A stretch of 64,000 nucleotides of DNA from Sphingobacteriaceae bacterium (GCA_947463785.1 CANHRG010000002.1:341855-405854); one strand, 5' to 3'; shown: positions 44,529 through 53,544, counted from the first letter of the stretch. Notes: a model not told the origin generated them from the letters alone. Translations and numbers: made by a program.

Positions 44529-44529
44529 C

Positions 44530-44853
44530 ATGATTATCAACCTGGAAGTAGAAGACCGCAACGGCGAAACCCAAACCGTTGAATTACCGACCGAAGTCAA
44601 TTTAAACCTCATGGAGGCATTGAAGGCATCGGGCTACAACATCTTAGCCACTTGTGGCGGAATGGCCCTTTGCGCTACTTGCCATGTACAGGTTTTGAAG
44701 GGTTTAGACCAATTGCCAGCTGCACAAAACGAAGAGTTAGATATGCTCGATACCCTTCCTGATGCCGGTTTTGATAGCCGTTTGGCCTGCCAATTAAAGG
44801 TGAACGAAAGTCTGGATGGTATTAAAGTAAAAATCCGCGGCGACGAGCACTAA
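44530..44853 (+). CDS. [2Fe-2S] ferredoxin (adrenodoxin/ISC-like)
   Basis: 107 residues. Cluster ligands follow the vertebrate/ISC-type spacing: C42, C48, C51 (CGGMALCATC) and C87 in RLACQL. The DAGFDSRLACQ region matches adrenodoxin-like proteins. It accepts electrons from the reductase next door; the final acceptor (a P450, Fe-S assembly or hydroxylase) is not visible here. Confidence 0.94.
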   Translation: MIINLEVEDRNGETQTVELPTEVNLNLMEALKASGYNILATCGGMALCATCHVQVLKGLDQLPAAQNEELDMLDTLPDAGFDSRLACQLKVNESLDGIKVKIRGDEH

Positions 44854-44866
44854 CAACATTTTGTTA
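44851..44866. promoter_or_regulatory. Palindrome before the NDH-2 gene
   Basis: TAACAA-CATT-TTGTTA, perfect 6-base arms, beginning at the ferredoxin stop codon and ending 19 bases before the NDH-2 ATG. No T-run of terminator length. It may be a binding site that gives the last gene of the operon separate control. Confidence 0.4.
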
Positions 44867-44885
44867 AAACAGGGGTTAATAACTT

Positions 44886-46193
44886 ATGAAAGAACCCCAA
44901 TTACCCGAAACCAACTTGCCCCGCCTCGTCATCATAGGAGGTGGGTTTGGTGGTATTGAATTGGCAAAACAGCTTAAAAATAGGCCAGTTCAAGTCATTT
45001 TACTCGACAGGCACAATTACCACACCTTCCAACCCCTACTCTATCAAGTGGCCACTGGCGGCCTAGAGCCAGATTCTATCGCCTTCCCACTCCGACGAAT
45101 TTTTAAAGGCCAAAAGAATATCTTGTTCAGGATGGCCGAAGTGGAAGAAATCATCCCCGAACACCAAACCCTTAAAACCAGCATCGGCAACATAAACTAC
45201 GATTATTTGGTTTTAGCAAGCGGATCAGACACCAATTTCTTCGGCCAGAGCGAAATCGAACACTTTTCCATGCCCATGAAAAGTATTCCCGAGGCCTTGA
45301 ACCTGCGTAGTATGATTCTCCAAAATTTGGAAGAAGCAGTTATTGAAAAAGACAAAGAAAAAAGAGTAGCCTTACTCCATTTTGTAGTGGTTGGCGGCGG
45401 ACCAACCGGCGTTGAGCTGGCTGGAGCACTGGCCGAACTAAAAAAACACATTTTAGCTACCGATTACCCAGAATTAGACATTAAACAAGTTAAAATATAC
45501 CTCATCGAGGGTTCAGCCAACATCTTGGGCAGTATGTCTGCACAAGCTACTCAAAAGGCTAAAACCTTTTTAGAAGAAATGGGCGTTCAGGTACTATGTA
45601 ATCAGCGGGTTTTAAGTTACGATGGAGAGCAAATTCTACTATCGGATGCCCGCCCCATTCTCAGTAAAAACGTATTGTGGGCAGCCGGGGTAAAAGGAGC
45701 GATCATTAAAGGCATTCCCAAAGAAGCAATTACCCGTGGCAATCGGATTTTGGTGGATGAATACAACCGAATTAAAGGCTTTTCTGATTTATTTGCCATC
45801 GGCGATGTGGCAGCCATGTTGACTGAGAACTATCCAAATGGCCATCCCGGTGTTGCACCCGTAGCAATTCAACAAGGGCGCACATTAGCAAAAAACATCC
45901 TTAAAATCATTAAAAAAGAAGCGCCAAAAGCATTTTGCTACCGCGATAAAGGCGCAATGGCTACTGTTGGCCGCAACCGGGCAGTGGTAGATCTAGGCAA
46001 GATCCGCTTTCAAGGCATATTCGCCTGGTTTGTTTGGATGTTTGTCCACCTAATGACCTTAGTCGGTTTCCGAAACAAATTGGTAGTTTTCGTGAACTGG
46101 GTTTGGAGTTATTTCAGTTACGATCGGGGTACCCGGCTCATCATACGAAGTTTCAGTAGGCAATCCATGACCGAAGACACGGCTGCAAAGTAG
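44886..46193 (+). CDS. ndh: NADH dehydrogenase, type II (NDH-2)
   Basis: 435 residues. Two nucleotide-binding motifs: IGGGFGGIELAKQL for FAD and VVGGGPTGVELAGALAEL for NADH. Between them are the NYHTFQPLLYQVATGGLEPD quinone-site-like region and AIGDVAAM. A hydrophobic, Trp-rich C-terminal part (about 370-415) would hold it on the membrane. It passes electrons from NADH to quinone without pumping protons. It follows the ferredoxin by 32 bases. Confidence 0.93.
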   Translation: MKEPQLPETNLPRLVIIGGGFGGIELAKQLKNRPVQVILLDRHNYHTFQPLLYQVATGGLEPDSIAFPLRRIFKGQKNILFRMAEVEEIIPEHQTLKTSIGNINYDYLVLASGSDTNFFGQSEIEHFSMPMKSIPEALNLRSMILQNLEEAVIEKDKEKRVALLHFVVVGGGPTGVELAGALAELKKHILATDYPELDIKQVKIYLIEGSANILGSMSAQATQKAKTFLEEMGVQVLCNQRVLSYDGEQILLSDARPILSKNVLWAAGVKGAIIKGIPKEAITRGNRILVDEYNRIKGFSDLFAIGDVAAMLTENYPNGHPGVAPVAIQQGRTLAKNILKIIKKEAPKAFCYRDKGAMATVGRNRAVVDLGKIRFQGIFAWFVWMFVHLMTLVGFRNKLVVFVNWVWSYFSYDRGTRLIIRSFSRQSMTEDTAAK

Positions 46194-46269
46194 TTTGAGG
46201 TTTTGAGTTCGCAATCCAAAATTGACTGGAAACTCTTGACTAACTAGGGATAAGCTTTAACTTTACTCC

Positions 46270-47130
46270 GTGGAAAAACAACACGCCTTTAAACTGATCG
46301 AATGTCCCCGCGATGCCATGCAGGGTTTAGAGCAGTTTGTACCCACTGATTTAAAAGTAGAGTACCTAAATTTGCTCCTAGAGGTAGGTTTTAACACACT
46401 CGATTTCGGAAGTTTCGTATCGCCAAAAGCCATACCTCAAATGCAAGATACGGCAACGGTACTCAGCCGTTTGAGGCTGAATAGCAAGACCAAACTGCTG
46501 GCTATTGTAGCCAATCAACGTGGTGTTGAGGAAGCGGTAAAGTACGATGAAATCACTTATCTGGGATTTCCTTTTTCGGTTTCAGAAACGTTCCAGCAGC
46601 GCAACACCAATTCATCTATACAGGAATCTTTAAGTACAGTTGAGCAAATGCTCGAGGTGTGCCAACGAAATAACAAAGAAGCGGTAGTTTATCTTTCCAT
46701 GGGTTTTGGCAATCCTTATGGGGACGAGTGGAGCCCAGAGCTGCTGAGTAATTGGGCTCATGAATTGGTTGAGCGAGGTGCCACAATACTTTCTTTGTCA
46801 GACACCATTGGTATTGCCCAGCCGGAACAGATTGACAGCTTATACCGTTATTTAGCTGCTGAGCTCCCAAACACAGAGATCGGCTTACATTTACACAGTA
46901 CGCCTACATCCTGGAAAGAAAAAATGGAAGCGGCTTATTTGGCCGGCTGCCGACGTATGGATGGTGCACTGAAAGGTTTTGGAGGCTGCCCAATGGCTAC
47001 CGATAAACTAACCGGTAATATGCCAACGGAGCTCATGATTGAGTATTTGCAGGACAAGGGAGAAGACTTGCAGCTTGACTTACAAAAATGGCAAGAGGCC
47101 ATGTTGTTCTCCACCAAGATTTTCACCTAA
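46270..47130 (+). CDS. Hydroxymethylglutaryl-CoA lyase
   Basis: 286 residues with a GTG start at 46270. The HMGL-like barrel has the PRDAMQ metal-binding Asp, HLHST (both metal His kept, although the usual HDT reads HST) and the catalytic-Cys loop GFGGCPMATDKLTGN. It splits HMG-CoA to acetyl-CoA and acetoacetate, the last step of leucine breakdown, which would pair with the carboxylase at 4014. A related aldolase-type lyase is the alternative. A box TAACTTTA four bases before the GTG could be its promoter. Confidence 0.88.
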   Translation: MEKQHAFKLIECPRDAMQGLEQFVPTDLKVEYLNLLLEVGFNTLDFGSFVSPKAIPQMQDTATVLSRLRLNSKTKLLAIVANQRGVEEAVKYDEITYLGFPFSVSETFQQRNTNSSIQESLSTVEQMLEVCQRNNKEAVVYLSMGFGNPYGDEWSPELLSNWAHELVERGATILSLSDTIGIAQPEQIDSLYRYLAAELPNTEIGLHLHSTPTSWKEKMEAAYLAGCRRMDGALKGFGGCPMATDKLTGNMPTELMIEYLQDKGEDLQLDLQKWQEAMLFSTKIFT

Positions 47131-48077
47131 AATACAAGCGCTGTAAGCTCGTTTCTCCAAACCAGAATCAAAACCCCGGCAACGGCTATTAAAGCACCTA
47201 AAAACGCTTGAAACGTTATTTTTTCGCGGTATAACAACCAGGAAACCGGCAAAATGAATACTGGAACCATTGAAAAGAGGGTTTGTGCGATGGATACACT
47301 GATGAGATTAGCTGCGTAGAGCGAAAGCGATACGCCAATTACCGGGCTAATGATGGTAGCCATTAGCGTATAGCGAACGGCTGTGGAATCAGCTTTGGCA
47401 ATGGATCGCACAATTCCCAAAGCCTGATTGCGGAAGATAGAAATGGTGAACAAACTGAGTGCCGCAATGGTAAGTCGTATCCAGGAGGCATGCAGAGGTG
47501 TAAGAATACCTTCTTGCTGTTGCAAACCAATCTTAGAGAAAACCAAACCAATTCCTTGAGTTAATGATCCCCCAATGGCAAACAAAACTCCTTTAACATG
47601 CGAAATGTGATGGTTATGGGTTTCTTGGCTCTTGCGATTGAAAATAACCCAAAAAACACCAGCCACGGTAATAAACATCCCGATTAAAGCCATTGCAGAA
47701 ATGCGCTCATTCAAAAAGAAGATGCCAAAAAGCAAGGCAGCACCTGGAGCAAAAGTATAGAACAGAGAGGTTTTACGTGGTCCAATGATATCGAAGGCGT
47801 GAAAAGCGCACCAATCGCCCAAAGTTAGCCCTACAAAACCCGAAAAACCCAACCATAACCAAGAAGTTAAACTGGGCAAACTAAAAAGTTGAACAAGATC
47901 TATACCGTTGATGATGATAACAGCTACACCCAAAAAAAGTGCGGCTAAAACCAATCTGAAATGGTTGAGCACGTTTGCACCCAAACGCTTAGCAGCTTGG
48001 GTAAAGTAAAGCATCCCAAAGGTCCAGCAAAGTGCTGTTGCTAAAGCAAATAGTTCGCCTTGGAGTTCGAAGCTCAT
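47127..48077 (-). CDS. EamA/DMT-family transporter
   Basis: 316 residues with ten hydrophobic segments in two EamA halves (about 5-145 and 160-310), the second including SLYAANLISVSIAQTLFSMV and IFILPVSWLLYREKI-like sequence. The substrate is unknown. Its start overlaps the GNAT gene's stop by four bases. Its own stop overlaps the facing HMG-CoA lyase stop (CTAA, 47127-47130). Confidence 0.9.
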   Translation of the reverse strand: MSFELQGELFALATALCWTFGMLYFTQAAKRLGANVLNHFRLVLAALFLGVAVIIINGIDLVQLFSLPSLTSWLWLGFSGFVGLTLGDWCAFHAFDIIGPRKTSLFYTFAPGAALLFGIFFLNERISAMALIGMFITVAGVFWVIFNRKSQETHNHHISHVKGVLFAIGGSLTQGIGLVFSKIGLQQQEGILTPLHASWIRLTIAALSLFTISIFRNQALGIVRSIAKADSTAVRYTLMATIISPVIGVSLSLYAANLISVSIAQTLFSMVPVFILPVSWLLYREKITFQAFLGALIAVAGVLILVWRNELTALVF

Positions 48078-48502
48078 CGCTTCAACACCATTTTAAAGTG
48101 TTGAATGCCTGCTTCTTCAAACTGAGGACCTTCGGCTACAAAGCCAAATTTATCGTACAAACCCATAGCCTGAATTTGTGCATGCAGGTAAATGTAGCTT
48201 GCATCGGCAGGTAAATGAGCAAGTACAGTTTTAACCAGTTCCTGACCCACACCTAATCCGCGATAGTGTTGCAATACCGCGAAACGTTCCAATTTGTAGC
48301 CCTTATCGGTTCTGCGCCAGCGGGCAGCTCCTGCAGGAACGCCATCAACCTTTGCCAAAAAATGAGTGGATTCGTCTTCGAATTCCCACTCGAGCTCCGG
48401 CGGACAGGCTTGTTCTACCACAAAAACTGCACGCCGGATGGCAAATACCTGATCCAAATCACTACTTGGATTATCTACTTTATCTACGCTGATTTGAGGC
48501 AT
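48074..48502 (-). CDS. GNAT-family N-acetyltransferase (ElaA/YjcF-like)
   Basis: 142 residues. The start has the FAIRRAVFVVEQ pattern of ElaA-like acetyltransferases; the acetyl-CoA-binding motif A is LERFAVLQHYRGLGVGQELV, and YDKFGFV closes the fold. The substrate is unknown. It lies 34 bases after fbaA and is coupled to the EamA gene. Confidence 0.88.
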   Translation of the reverse strand: MPQISVDKVDNPSSDLDQVFAIRRAVFVVEQACPPELEWEFEDESTHFLAKVDGVPAGAARWRRTDKGYKLERFAVLQHYRGLGVGQELVKTVLAHLPADASYIYLHAQIQAMGLYDKFGFVAEGPQFEEAGIQHFKMVLKR

Positions 48503-48536
48503 TTGATTGAATTATATACAGAATTTGGGCTAAAAA

Positions 48537-49616
48537 CTAAAGCTTTTCATTCACTCCAATACAGTTCAGGTCTTCGAAAGCTTGAGTTAGACGTTTCACA
48601 AATTGTTCCTCTCCCTTTCGCAACCAAACTCTTGGATCATAGAATTTTTTATTGGGCACATCATCACCTTCCGGATTACCAATTTGACCTTGCAGATACG
48701 CTTCTTTCGCTTTGTAATAATCCAACACACCTTCCCAGAAAGCCCATTGCATATCGGTATCAATATTCATTTTAATGGCGCCATATGAGATCGCTTCACG
48801 AATTTCTTCGGGTGATGAGCCAGATCCACCATGAAAAACAAAATTGATTGGTTTTTCTTCAGTTCTGCTAAACTCTTGACGGATAAAATCTTGTGAGTTT
48901 TTCAGGATGATGGGTTGCAACTTCACGTTTCCTGGCTTGTAAACCCCGTGAACGTTACCAAAAGCAGCTGCAATGGTAAATTTATCGCTCACTTCGCTTA
49001 ATTCTTTGTACGCATAAGCTACTTCAGAAGGCTGTGTATACAAACGAGAACTGTCTACATCGGTATTGTCTACTCCGTCTTCCTCACCACCGGTTACGCC
49101 CAATTCAATTTCTAAGGTCATCCCCATTTTAGCCATTCGAGCTAGGTATTTTTTGCAGATCTCAATATTTTCTTCAATCGGCTCTTCCGAAAGGTCAATC
49201 ATATGAGACGAAAACAGGGGCTTACCATGACGAGCAAAGAATTTTTCTCCGTAATCTAACAATCCATCAATCCAGGGCAACAACTTTTTAGCCGCATGAT
49301 CGGTATGCAGTACAACCGCCACACCATAATGTTCAGCCAATAGGTGTACGTGCTCTGCTGCAGAAACAGCACCGAGTACACATGCCTGTTGATTTTCGTT
49401 ATTCATGGATTTGCCTGCATAGAATTGCGCTCCTCCGTTTGACAGCTGAATAATTACGGGAGAACCCACAGATTTTGCAGTTTCCATGACTGCATTGATG
49501 GAATTGGTTCCGATTACATTTACAGCGGGCAAGGCAAACTGATATTTTTTGGCTACTTCAAATAATTCCTGAACTGCATCACCTGTAAGTACACCGGTAA
49601 AATTCTTTAAACTCAT
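48537..49616 (-). CDS. fbaA: Fructose-bisphosphate aldolase, class II
   Basis: 359 residues, the E. coli FbaA (class IIA) length. Zinc ligands are in LHTDHAAKKLLPWIDG, with ELGVTGGEEDGVDN and the phosphate-binding FHGGSGSSPEEI. It splits fructose 1,6-bisphosphate in glycolysis and works backward in gluconeogenesis. It heads the fbaA-GNAT-EamA unit and is divergent from accD across a 161-base gap, where I see no confident promoter. Confidence 0.97.
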   Translation of the reverse strand: MSLKNFTGVLTGDAVQELFEVAKKYQFALPAVNVIGTNSINAVMETAKSVGSPVIIQLSNGGAQFYAGKSMNNENQQACVLGAVSAAEHVHLLAEHYGVAVVLHTDHAAKKLLPWIDGLLDYGEKFFARHGKPLFSSHMIDLSEEPIEENIEICKKYLARMAKMGMTLEIELGVTGGEEDGVDNTDVDSSRLYTQPSEVAYAYKELSEVSDKFTIAAAFGNVHGVYKPGNVKLQPIILKNSQDFIRQEFSRTEEKPINFVFHGGSGSSPEEIREAISYGAIKMNIDTDMQWAFWEGVLDYYKAKEAYLQGQIGNPEGDDVPNKKFYDPRVWLRKGEEQFVKRLTQAFEDLNCIGVNEKL

Positions 49617-49777
49617 AGTGTTTGTAATTTTGATTTTGACATCCTAAAATAGGGATTTTAAGGCAGAAAAAGAGCGAAATGGGCAATTTATTCGAAAATC
49701 TGCCAAAACAAATTCATTGCTGATGCCTGATTAGCTTTCTTAAATTTTTTGTTTATTTGTAGCTCAACTTTGAAGGT

Positions 49778-50623
49778 ATGGCTTGGTTTAAACGAGATAA
49801 AAAAGGGATTTTTACCAGTACGGAGGATAAATTAGAAGCTCCAGATGGCATTTGGGACAAATGTCCGTCTTGCAAGAAACCTTTACACTACCAGGAACAA
49901 GTAGATAACCTTTACATTTGCCAATACTGCAACCACCACTTACGGATAGGATCCAAAGAATACTTTGAAATTTTGTTTGATGAGAATCAGTTTAAGGAGT
50001 TGTTTCCTAAACTTCGTTCTGGCGACCCCTTAAATTTTACCGATTCCAAGAAGTATACTGATCGCCTTGAAGAAAGCTATAAAAAAACAGGTCTAAATGA
50101 TGCCATACGTTCTGCTCATGGCAAAATTGAAGGACAAGATTTAGTAATTGCCTGTATGGATTTTAATTTCATCGGTGGTTCTATGGGTTCGGTAGTTGGA
50201 GAAAAAATTGCCCGATCTATCGATTATTGCATCAAAAACAAGATTCCTTTTCTGATGATTTCTAAATCTGGGGGTGCCCGGATGATGGAAGCGGCATTTT
50301 CTCTAATGCAGATGGCCAAAACCTCAGCAAAACTAGCTTTATTGAGTAAAGCTAGAATTCCTTACATCTCCTTATTAACCGACCCTACAACGGGCGGTGT
50401 TACTGCGTCGTATGCCATGCTCGGTGACATTAACATTGCTGAGCCGGGTGCATTGATTGGCTTTGCCGGACCACGGGTAATTAAGGAAACCATCAAACGA
50501 GACCTGCCCAAAGGTTTTCAGACTTCGGAGTTCGTTTTAGAACACGGCTTTTTGGATTTTATTGTAGATAGAAAAGAACTGAAAGCTAAACTGGCTTCTT
50601 TTATCCGGATGATGGCGAATTAA
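49778..50623 (+). CDS. accD: Acetyl-CoA carboxylase carboxyltransferase subunit beta
   Basis: 281 residues. The N-terminal zinc ribbon has C29-x2-C32 and C48-x2-C51, followed by the carboxyltransferase domain with [20 protein letters not shown] and [14 protein letters not shown]. With AccA it transfers carboxyl from biotin to acetyl-CoA, the first step of fatty-acid synthesis. accA is not in the window. alkB follows after one base. Confidence 0.97.
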   Translation: MAWFKRDKKGIFTSTEDKLEAPDGIWDKCPSCKKPLHYQEQVDNLYICQYCNHHLRIGSKEYFEILFDENQFKELFPKLRSGDPLNFTDSKKYTDRLEESYKKTGLNDAIRSAHGKIEGQDLVIACMDFNFIGGSMGSVVGEKIARSIDYCIKNKIPFLMISKSGGARMMEAAFSLMQMAKTSAKLALLSKARIPYISLLTDPTTGGVTASYAMLGDINIAEPGALIGFAGPRVIKETIKRDLPKGFQTSEFVLEHGFLDFIVDRKELKAKLASFIRMMAN

Positions 50624-50624
50624 G

Positions 50625-51227
50625 ATGAACCTCTTTGGCGCTGATTCATCGCTCAATCTCTTACCTTACGACGGCACCGTAAATTACTACGGGCCTGTAC
50701 TTTCTGCCGAGCAAGCCAATCAGTATTATCTTCAGCTTTTGGAGCATATTGTTTGGAAAAATGATGAAGCTCGAATTTTCGGCAAGCATTATTTTACCAA
50801 GCGAAAAGTAGCGTGGTATGGAGATGAGGGCTTTGCATACACTTATTCTAATACCACAAAAAAAGCATTGGCCTGGACACTTGAATTGGTAGAACTGAAA
50901 TTGTTAACGGAAAATTTATGTGGGGTAAAGTTTAATTCTTGCCTGCTGAATTTATATCACGATGGCAATGAAGGCATGGCCTGGCACAGCGATGACGAAA
51001 AATCTTTAGGAAGAAATACGACGATTGCTTCGCTGAGTTTTGGTGCCGAACGCAAATTCAGCTTTAAGCACAAAGATTCGGGCGAAACTATAGCTTTGAA
51101 CCTAGAAACTGGAAGTTTATTGGTCATGAAAGATGAAACTCAAACGCATTGGCTACATCGGCTGAATAAAAGCACTAGAGTCAAGCATCCAAGGATTAAC
51201 TTGACCTTCCGAACGATTGTAGCTTAA
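50625..51227 (+). CDS. AlkB-like alpha-ketoglutarate-dependent dioxygenase
   Basis: 200 residues of the AlkB family. The iron ligands are H121 and D123 (MAWHSDDEKSLG) plus a later His in THWLHRLNKS or VKHPRINLTFR; the latter also carries the two Arg that bind 2-oxoglutarate and substrate. It probably repairs 1-methyladenine/3-methylcytosine in DNA or RNA, most like the ALKBH2/3-type single-domain proteins. Its stop abuts the facing PhnA-like stop with no base between (TAA/TTA). Confidence 0.9.
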   Translation: MNLFGADSSLNLLPYDGTVNYYGPVLSAEQANQYYLQLLEHIVWKNDEARIFGKHYFTKRKVAWYGDEGFAYTYSNTTKKALAWTLELVELKLLTENLCGVKFNSCLLNLYHDGNEGMAWHSDDEKSLGRNTTIASLSFGAERKFSFKHKDSGETIALNLETGSLLVMKDETQTHWLHRLNKSTRVKHPRINLTFRTIVA

Positions 51228-51437
51228 TTATTTCTTCTTCAGGTAACAGGTTTTAATCACGATAACCGAACCTTCTACCTTACCTTCAACAGCATCTTCG
51301 TCATCTGTTAGACGGATATTTTTTACAACGGTACCACGCTTAATACCACTTGAAAACCCTTTTACTTTAAGGGTTTGGGTCACAATTACCGAATCTCCGG
51401 CTTGAAGAATATTACCGTTACTGTCTTTAGGTTCCAT
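51228..51437 (-). CDS. PhnA/YjdM-like domain protein, lacking the zinc ribbon
   Basis: 69 residues. It corresponds to the C-terminal PhnA domain (KDSNGNILQAGDSVIVTQTL, then KVKG, RGTVVKNIRLT and GSVIVIKTCYLKKK). The N-terminal zinc ribbon of full-length YjdM/PhnA (about 110 residues) is absent, and the ATG fits the domain start, so this is a short version rather than a truncation by frameshift. Despite the old name, no phosphonate genes are nearby. Confidence 0.85.
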   Translation of the reverse strand: MEPKDSNGNILQAGDSVIVTQTLKVKGFSSGIKRGTVVKNIRLTDDEDAVEGKVEGSVIVIKTCYLKKK

Positions 51438-51477
51438 AAATGGTGATTAAGGTTGAACAGAAGCTAAATTAACCAAA

Positions 51478-51642
51478 TTAATTAGAACGGCGATTATTCA
51501 GCTTTCTCTTTCGATTTTGGCGTTCAATTTTTTCAGGTTGACTAGTTTGCCGCATTTGCTGATAGTTTTGTTCTGGAGTTTGGGTTTGCCAATGCAGTTT
51601 CTTTTTAAACCACTTGAACCAATTGTGTTTACTGAGTTTCAT
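51478..51642 (-). CDS. Very basic 54-residue protein
   Basis: 54 codons plus TAA. The sequence starts MKLSKHNWFKWFKKKLHWQ and ends with an Arg/Lys/Asn-rich tail (RQNRKRKLNNRRSN). There are no acidic residues except two Glu in the middle and one more, so the charge is strongly positive. It begins two bases after the stop of the acidic protein gene, indicating one operon. No family recognised; an nucleic-acid or membrane-surface binder is plausible. Confidence 0.6.
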   Translation of the reverse strand: MKLSKHNWFKWFKKKLHWQTQTPEQNYQQMRQTSQPEKIERQNRKRKLNNRRSN

Positions 51643-51644
51643 AC

Positions 51645-52118
51645 TTAAATTCCCGCTATTCTAGGTTCATCATCAGTCATTGGGTCTGTTTTACGACCAC
51701 GAGCAGGGTCCTCGAAATTGGTGTCGTTAAAATCAGCCGGAGATGAAAAATCATCTCCGGATTGACTTCTGGTTTTATCACGCTCTGAATCAACATCTTT
51801 GTCGTCGCTATCCGTTTCCTCTCTATCCTCCTCATCTTCTTCCTCGTCCTCTTCTTCCTCTTCTTCCTCCTGCTCCTTATCTACATTTTTAACAGGAATC
51901 AAATTTTCCTTTTTATATCCAGAAGATTCAGTATCTGGTTCCTGAAGCGGATTCACGGCATCCCCATTATCGGCATCGGGTATAGTAGTTGGAGTACTTT
52001 GCTCCTGTTCCTCAGGGTGACGACGTGTTTGTTCCTGATCTTTTTCCCGTTCATTGGGTTTAACTGAGCTTTCTGAACCCCTTGGATCCTGAACAGCGTT
52101 TTCATTAAATTTTTGCAT
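51645..52118 (-). CDS. Acidic low-complexity protein
   Basis: 157 residues from the ATG at 52118; a TTG six codons earlier is less likely. Almost all residues are polar. A central run (about residues 83-110) is nearly pure Glu and Asp, and Pro, Gly and Ser fill the flanks. No signal peptide or membrane segment; expected to be disordered. It is followed by the basic 54-residue gene. Such proteins in Bacteroidota are unassigned; stress or desiccation protection would be a guess. Confidence 0.7.
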   Translation of the reverse strand: MQKFNENAVQDPRGSESSVKPNEREKDQEQTRRHPEEQEQSTPTTIPDADNGDAVNPLQEPDTESSGYKKENLIPVKNVDKEQEEEEEEEDEEEDEEDREETDSDDKDVDSERDKTRSQSGDDFSSPADFNDTNFEDPARGRKTDPMTDDEPRIAGI

Positions 52119-52186
52119 ATCGCCTTTGTTTAACAATTTGTGTAGATACTAAACAAAGCAAGGCGGGTATTTTGTTTTAGGATAAC

Positions 52187-52216
52187 AAAAAAAGCTCCCC
52201 ATAAATGAGGAGCTTT
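52187..52216 (-). terminator. Terminator after tRNA-Arg
   Basis: On the minus strand AAAGCTCC (52216-52209) pairs with GGAGCTTT (52198-52191), followed by a run of T (complement of 52187-52193). It ends the tRNA-Arg transcript. Confidence 0.85.
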
Positions 52217-52225
52217 AGTATTTTG

Positions 52226-52297
52226 TGTACCCAGCGGGAGTCGAACCCACATCAGCAGAACCGGAATCTGCCATTCTATCCATTGAACTATGGGTAC
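52226..52297 (-). tRNA. tRNA-Arg (anticodon CCG)
   Basis: 72 bases, no encoded CCA. The acceptor GTACCCA (5' end at 52297) pairs with TGGGTAC. The anticodon arm GCAGA-TTCCGGT-TCTGC gives anticodon CCG, reading CGG. The T arm contains GTTCGACTC. It lies 24 bases after ychF. A TATCTTTA box (52308-52315, minus; one mismatch from TAnnTTTG) may be its own promoter. Confidence 0.95.
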
Positions 52298-52321
52298 AAT
52301 TATGTTGTAAAGATAAAGCTT

Positions 52322-53422
52322 TTAGACGTTGAAGCGGAAGTGCATGATATCTCCATCTTCCACCAGGTAACTCTTACCTTCCACACTCAATTTACCCGAT
52401 TCTTTACAGGCATTTTCAGATCCGTATGCTACATAATCAGCATATTTGATTACTTCGGCACGGATAAATCCTTTTTCAAAATCGGTATGAATTACGCCAG
52501 CTGCCTGAGGAGCAGTCCAGCCTTTTTCAATCGTCCAGGCTCTAACCTCCTGTACCCCTGCGGTGAAATAAGTAGCCAGGTTTAACAGCTTGTAGGCAGC
52601 CTTGATCAATTTATTAACACCAGATTCTTGTAATCCTAAATCTTCCAAAAAGATCTGTCGTTCTTCAAAACTTTCTAGCTCAGCAATTTCTGATTCTATT
52701 TTAGCAGAAATAATCAAAACTTCTGCTTGCTCATCTTGTACCGCCTCTCGAACCCGTTCAACATAAGCGTTACCGGTATTAACCGAGCTTTCTTCTACAT
52801 TGCAAACGTATAAAACTGGCTTTGCCGTAAGTAAAAATAAATCGGCTAGGTGTTCACGATCTTCTATAGAAATGGGTGCAGTTCGAACCGATTTCCCAGA
52901 CTCTAAATGTGTTTTTACCACAGAACAAACTTCAAAGGCCTTTTTGGCGTCTTTATCTCCACCGGTTTTAGCTTGCTTTTCTACCTTCTGTATTTTCTTG
53001 ATTACAGTATCTAAATCTTTAAGCTGCAGTTCTGTATCGATGATTTCTTTATCACGTATCGGATCTACGGAACCATCCACATGGACTACATTTCCATCGT
53101 CAAAACAACGCAAAACGTGTATAATAGCATCAGTAGCACGAATATTTCCTAAAAACTGGTTACCCAAACCTTCACCTTTACTGGCTCCTTTAACTAAACC
53201 GGCAATGTCAACAATCTCAATAGTATTGGGCACAATGCGTTGTGGGTTAACCAATTCGGCTAATTTGGTTAATCGTTCATCGGGTACGGTAATAACACCC
53301 ACATTCGGTTCAATAGTACAAAAAGGGAAATTTGCCGCTTGCGCTTTGGCATTTGATAAACAATTAAATAAGGTTGATTTACCTACGTTGGGCAAACCAA
53401 CTATTCCGCACTGTAAAGCCAT
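52322..53422 (-). CDS. ychF: Redox-regulated ATPase YchF (Obg family)
   Basis: 366 residues, standard length. The P-loop is GLPNVGKSTLFN, then the switch regions and IVDIAGLVKGASKGEGLGNQFL, a coiled-coil insertion (about 130-190), and the C-terminal TGS-like domain (about 280-365). It binds ATP and the ribosome. The upstream -7 box is exact and followed by C. Confidence 0.97.
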   Translation of the reverse strand: MALQCGIVGLPNVGKSTLFNCLSNAKAQAANFPFCTIEPNVGVITVPDERLTKLAELVNPQRIVPNTIEIVDIAGLVKGASKGEGLGNQFLGNIRATDAIIHVLRCFDDGNVVHVDGSVDPIRDKEIIDTELQLKDLDTVIKKIQKVEKQAKTGGDKDAKKAFEVCSVVKTHLESGKSVRTAPISIEDREHLADLFLLTAKPVLYVCNVEESSVNTGNAYVERVREAVQDEQAEVLIISAKIESEIAELESFEERQIFLEDLGLQESGVNKLIKAAYKLLNLATYFTAGVQEVRAWTIEKGWTAPQAAGVIHTDFEKGFIRAEVIKYADYVAYGSENACKESGKLSVEGKSYLVEDGDIMHFRFNV

Positions 53423-53447
53423 TTGATAGTTTAAAATAAAATTTGCG

Positions 53448-53455
53448 CAAAGATA
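53448..53455 (-). promoter_or_regulatory. -7 box for ychF
   Basis: The minus strand reads TATCTTTG, an exact TAnnTTTG match, 25 bases before the ychF ATG. Confidence 0.6.
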
Positions 53456-53491
53456 GCAATTAAAGCCATTTACGCTGAATAAGCCATATAA

Positions 53492-53520
53492 AAAAGGCTA
53501 CCCTTTTGAGGTAGCCTTTT
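53492..53520 (-). terminator. Terminator after the DUF3276 gene
   Basis: Arms AAAAGGCTACC (53492-53502) and GGTAGCCTTTT (53510-53520) around seven bases. On the minus strand it is followed by a T-run, so it closes the DUF3276 transcript. Confidence 0.88.
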
Positions 53521-53544
53521 GATTAGGTTTAGGATTATAGTTAG

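Noticed and set aside
48266..48775. 169-residue frame on the plus strand
   Set aside because: It lies antisense to the GNAT gene and the end of fbaA, which both have clear family motifs; its own sequence has no recognisable character.
52800..53426. 208-residue frame on the plus strand
   Set aside because: Antisense to ychF across its GTPase domain; a mirror of that gene's codon bias.
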